Source of the DNA: Arhodomonas sp051195215
GTDB taxonomy: Bacteria; Pseudomonadota; Gammaproteobacteria; Nitrococcales; Nitrococcaceae
Assembly (NCBI RefSeq): GCF_051195215.1
Contig: NZ_JBNAZM010000001.1
Location: forward strand, 289,212-353,211
DNA length: 64,000 nucleotides
Direction: 5' to 3'
Shown here: positions 61,478-64,000 of the stretch, piece by piece
Numbering within the stretch: the stretch's first letter is position 1
How the letters are laid out: every line of letters begins with the position of its first letter
The notes under the pieces: model-generated
Seen by the model: the letters and a program-made list of their open reading frames with translations, nothing else
Told to the model about the DNA's origin: nothing
The model's database searches: none
Translations under genes and position numbers: made by a program

Positions 61478-62548
61478 ATGCAAAACGACAGTGATCGAAC
61501 CGACTCCCTCGCCGCCGCCGTCAGCGACGCCGCCGGCGACCGCCGGGCGCTGGAGCTGCGCGGCAGCGGCAGCAAAGCCTTCTACGGCCGTCGTGCCCGT
61601 GGCGAACCGTTGAATATCGCCGAGCACCGCGGCGTGATCAGCTACGAACCCACCGAGCTGGTGCTGACCGCCCGTGCCGGCACGCCGCTCGCCGACATCG
61701 AGGCCCTGCTCGCCGACAACGGCCAGATGCTCGCCTTCGAGCCGCCGCAGTTCGGCGGTGCGGGCACGCTCGGCGGCGCCGTCGCCGCCGGCCTCTCCGG
61801 CCCGCGGCGACCGTTCACCGGCGCGGTGCGCGACATGGTGCTGGGCATCCGGCTGATCAACGGCCGCGGCGAGGCAATGCGCTTCGGCGGTGAGGTGATG
61901 AAGAACGTCGCCGGCTACGACGTCTCGCGCCTGGCGACGGGCGCCATGGGCACGCTGGGCGTGATCCTCGACGTCTCGCTGAAGGTGCTGCCACGCCCGG
62001 AGACCGAGACCAGCGTGCGCCTGGAGCTGCCGTGGTCGGCGCTTTACGCACGGATCGAGCGCTGGCTGCGCGCCGGTATCCCCGTCTCTGCGGCGATCCA
62101 CGACGGAACCTCCGCCTGCATCCGTCTCTCCGGCACGGTGTCGGGCGTCAAACAGGGCCTCGCCGAGATCGGCGGCGACCGCCTCGACGAAGGCGCCCGC
62201 TTCTGGGCCAGCTGGCGCGACCAGTCGCACCCGTTCTTCGGTGCTGCCCTGCAAACGCCGCTATGGCGTATCGCCCTGCCACCGGGACGCGCACCGGAAG
62301 GCCTGCCCGGCGACCTCGCTGCCGACTGGGCAGGGCAACAGCTGTGGCTGAGAAGCGACGAGCACCCCGAACACATCCGTGAGCTGGTGGAGGCAGTCGG
62401 GGGCCATGCCACCTGGTTCCGTGGTGGCAATCGCGACGGCGAGGTCTTTCACCCGTTACGCCTGACCCTCGCCCGCCTTAATCAACGCGTGAAGGCAGCC
62501 TTCGACCCGCAGGGCATTTTCAACCCCGGACGCCTGTATCCGGAGTGA
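61478..62548 (+). CDS. glcE: Glycolate oxidase FAD-binding subunit GlcE
   Basis: A 356-aa partner of GlcD with one FAD-binding domain: ALELRGSGSKAFYGRRARGE, GAGTLGGAVAAGLSGPRRPF and GEVMKNVAGYDVSRLATGAMG. It is about the size of E. coli GlcE (350). The ATG at 61478 sits just after the glcD stop; the frame is open upstream inside glcD. It ends 6 bases before glcF. Confidence 0.94.
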   Translation: MQNDSDRTDSLAAAVSDAAGDRRALELRGSGSKAFYGRRARGEPLNIAEHRGVISYEPTELVLTARAGTPLADIEALLADNGQMLAFEPPQFGGAGTLGGAVAAGLSGPRRPFTGAVRDMVLGIRLINGRGEAMRFGGEVMKNVAGYDVSRLATGAMGTLGVILDVSLKVLPRPETETSVRLELPWSALYARIERWLRAGIPVSAAIHDGTSACIRLSGTVSGVKQGLAEIGGDRLDEGARFWASWRDQSHPFFGAALQTPLWRIALPPGRAPEGLPGDLAADWAGQQLWLRSDEHPEHIRELVEAVGGHATWFRGGNRDGEVFHPLRLTLARLNQRVKAAFDPQGIFNPGRLYPE

Positions 62549-62554
62549 CGTACC

Positions 62555-63784
62555 ATGCAGACACATCTCGCCGATTTCATCCGTGACACCGACACCGGTC
62601 GGGAGGCCGACGCCATCCTGCGCCGGTGTACCCACTGCGGATTCTGTCTCGCCACCTGCCCCACCTATCAGCTCTGGGGGGACGAACTGGACAGCCCGCG
62701 CGGGCGTATATATCAGGTCAAGCAAGTCCTAGAGGGCGCAGAACCCACGGAGAGCCTGCAGGTCCATCTCGACCGCTGCCTGACCTGTCGCGCCTGCGAG
62801 ACCACCTGCCCGTCCGGTGTCGAATACGGCCGGCTGGCGGATCTCGGCCGCGAGATCGTCGAGCGCGAAGTCCCCCGAGCCCCGGCCGACCGCCGCCTGC
62901 GCTGGCTGTTGCGCCAGGTCGTACCGCGCCGCCGGCTCTTTGCGGCGCTGCTCACGCTGGGCCGCAGTGTGCGTCCGGTCGTACCCGCCCGGCTGCGGGA
63001 GAAGATCCCGCCCCGCCGTCGCGCGCCGGCCTGGCCCCACGGCCAGCGCGAGAAGTCCGTACTGATGCTGGAAGGTTGTGTGCAACCGAGCCTGGACCCG
63101 GTGATCAATCCCCAGACCGCCCGCATCGCGGATGCCCTCGGCTTCCAGGTGATCCGCACCCCCGAGGCTGTGTGCTGCGGCGCCGTCGACCAGCATCTGG
63201 GCGCCCCGGAAGCAGCGCGCGAGCACGCCCGGCGCAACATCGACGCCTGGTGGTCCCATGTGGACGCCGGCGCGGCGGCGATCGTCGTCAATGCGAGCGG
63301 CTGCGGCACCCAGGTCAAGGACTACGGTCATCTGCTCGCCGACGACCTGGACTACCGGGATCGCGCCGAACGCATCAGCGCGCTCGCCGTCGACCCGGTG
63401 GAGTTCATCCAGGGGTGGGCGGATTATCTGCGGCCGGACGACCGGGCCCCGCGGCGCATCGCCTTTCAGAGCCCCTGCACCCTGCAACACGGCCAGCGCC
63501 TCGCCGGCCGCGTGGAGGCCCTGCTGACGAAAATCGGCTTCGAGCTCACGCCGGTAGCCGACGCCCACCTGTGCTGCGGCTCCGCGGGCACCTACTCGGT
63601 GCTAATGCCCGAGGCGGCCAAGGACCTGCGCGCGCGCAAGCTCGGCAACCTCACCGCCGGCGAGCCAGAGCTCATCGCCACGGCCAACATCGGCTGCCTG
63701 ACCCATCTGCAAGAAGCGAGTGCGGTGCCGGTGCGTCACTGGCTGGAGCTGGTGCGGGTCGATAACCCTGCCGGCAACGGATAA
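62555..63784 (+). CDS. glcF: Glycolate oxidase iron-sulfur subunit GlcF
   Basis: A 409-aa electron-transfer subunit. Two [4Fe-4S] ferredoxin motifs are C25/C28/C31/C35 and C75/C78/C81/C85. Two CCG domains follow, with AVCCGAVDQH and LCCGSAGTY. Length is like E. coli GlcF (407). It is the last gene of glcDEF; a small hairpin CTCCG/CGGAG near 63815 may end the transcript. Confidence 0.95.
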   Translation: MQTHLADFIRDTDTGREADAILRRCTHCGFCLATCPTYQLWGDELDSPRGRIYQVKQVLEGAEPTESLQVHLDRCLTCRACETTCPSGVEYGRLADLGREIVEREVPRAPADRRLRWLLRQVVPRRRLFAALLTLGRSVRPVVPARLREKIPPRRRAPAWPHGQREKSVLMLEGCVQPSLDPVINPQTARIADALGFQVIRTPEAVCCGAVDQHLGAPEAAREHARRNIDAWWSHVDAGAAAIVVNASGCGTQVKDYGHLLADDLDYRDRAERISALAVDPVEFIQGWADYLRPDDRAPRRIAFQSPCTLQHGQRLAGRVEALLTKIGFELTPVADAHLCCGSAGTYSVLMPEAAKDLRARKLGNLTAGEPELIATANIGCLTHLQEASAVPVRHWLELVRVDNPAGNG

Positions 63785-63898
63785 GCGGCCAGGCTCGGCC
63801 TGAAATGCCTCCGCTACACCGGAGCGGCCGCGGGACCAGGTGCTGAAAGTAGCTCGCAATACCGCCGAGCTCATAGCGCAGGGACGGGAGATCACTTA

Positions 63899-64000
63899 CT
63901 AATTGTCGAGACTCGGGTGATCGTATACCAATTTTCGAAATAACTCGGGCCGATCCCGTTGCCATGCCTTGAGGGTCTGCACCGGCGTTCGGTGATGCAG
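63899..64000 (-). CDS. IS481-like transposase, C-terminal fragment (cut by window edge)
   Basis: The minus strand is open from the right edge to a TAG at 63899-63901, giving 33 residues: LHHRTPVQTLKAWQRDRPEL then FRKLVYDHPSLDN. The H-R-T-P-x-Q-x-L-x-x-W and P-E-L-F-x-K-x-x-Y-D-H-P pattern matches the end of integrase-core transposases of the IS481/IS3 group. The rest of the gene lies outside the window. No terminal inverted repeat is recognised between here and glcF. Confidence 0.7.
   Translation of the reverse strand: MHHRTPVQTLKAWQRDRPELFRKLVYDHPSLDN

Noticed and set aside
1..64000. CRISPR arrays, prophage and integron attachment sites.
   Set aside because: No regularly spaced direct repeats, phage structural genes, integrase or tRNA target were seen.

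Overview
The window is high-GC DNA from a gammaproteobacterium. The evidence is efp-epmA-epmB, prmB-aroC, xseB-ispA, ttcA, a FimX-like protein, ydbH/ydbL and ppsR-ppsA. A ProVWX-type osmoprotectant importer, TrkH and many acidic proteins suggest a salt-adapted organism, perhaps related to the Ectothiorhodospiraceae or other Chromatiales; that placement is inference, because no rRNA or other taxonomic marker is present. I found no tRNA, rRNA or CRISPR array.

Layout. 1-400: the 3' end of a LysR-like gene, then a stretch with a perfect 20-bp inverted repeat. 401-9360: housekeeping genes (aroC, prmB, psd, the EF-P lysylation set epmA-efp-epmB, a degenerate REC-PAS-GGDEF-EAL protein resembling FimX, htpX). 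9523-15149: topoisomerase IV (parC, parE), then xseB-ispA. 15175-25967: an aspartic protease, a thioesterase, the proVWX operon with a long leader, a small SPW-type membrane protein, a diguanylate cyclase, ttcA, trkH and an OlsB-like acyltransferase. 26080-34328: a MoxR-DUF58-transglutaminase operon, an Rrf2 regulator lacking most cluster ligands, a DUF1249 gene, and the divergent ppsR/ppsA pair.

34434-46888 is the most distinctive block. It holds the denitrification cluster nirS-nirC-nirF-nirDL-nirG-nirH-nirJ-nirE-nirN, all on the minus strand, preceded by nirI. Two perfect TTGAT-N4-ATCAA (FNR/DNR-type) boxes sit upstream of nirS and nirI. The cluster encodes cytochrome cd1 nitrite reductase and most of the machinery for its heme d1, including a NirE fused to a shortened precorrin-2-dehydrogenase-like domain. 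A Tat-exported gluconolactonase-like protein follows nirN.

47079-48366 is a RES-type toxin-antitoxin pair with a palindrome over its promoter. It is followed by ydbH-ydbL and a pirin. 52431-58620 is a six-gene sugar cassette (binding protein, double ATPase, two permeases, ketose-3-epimerase-like isomerase, P-loop kinase). A LacI-type operator lies upstream and a LacI regulator gene lies convergently downstream. 59971-63784 is glcDEF (glycolate oxidase), preceded by two GntR/FadR-type palindromes. The right edge cuts an IS481-like transposase, of which the last 33 codons are visible.
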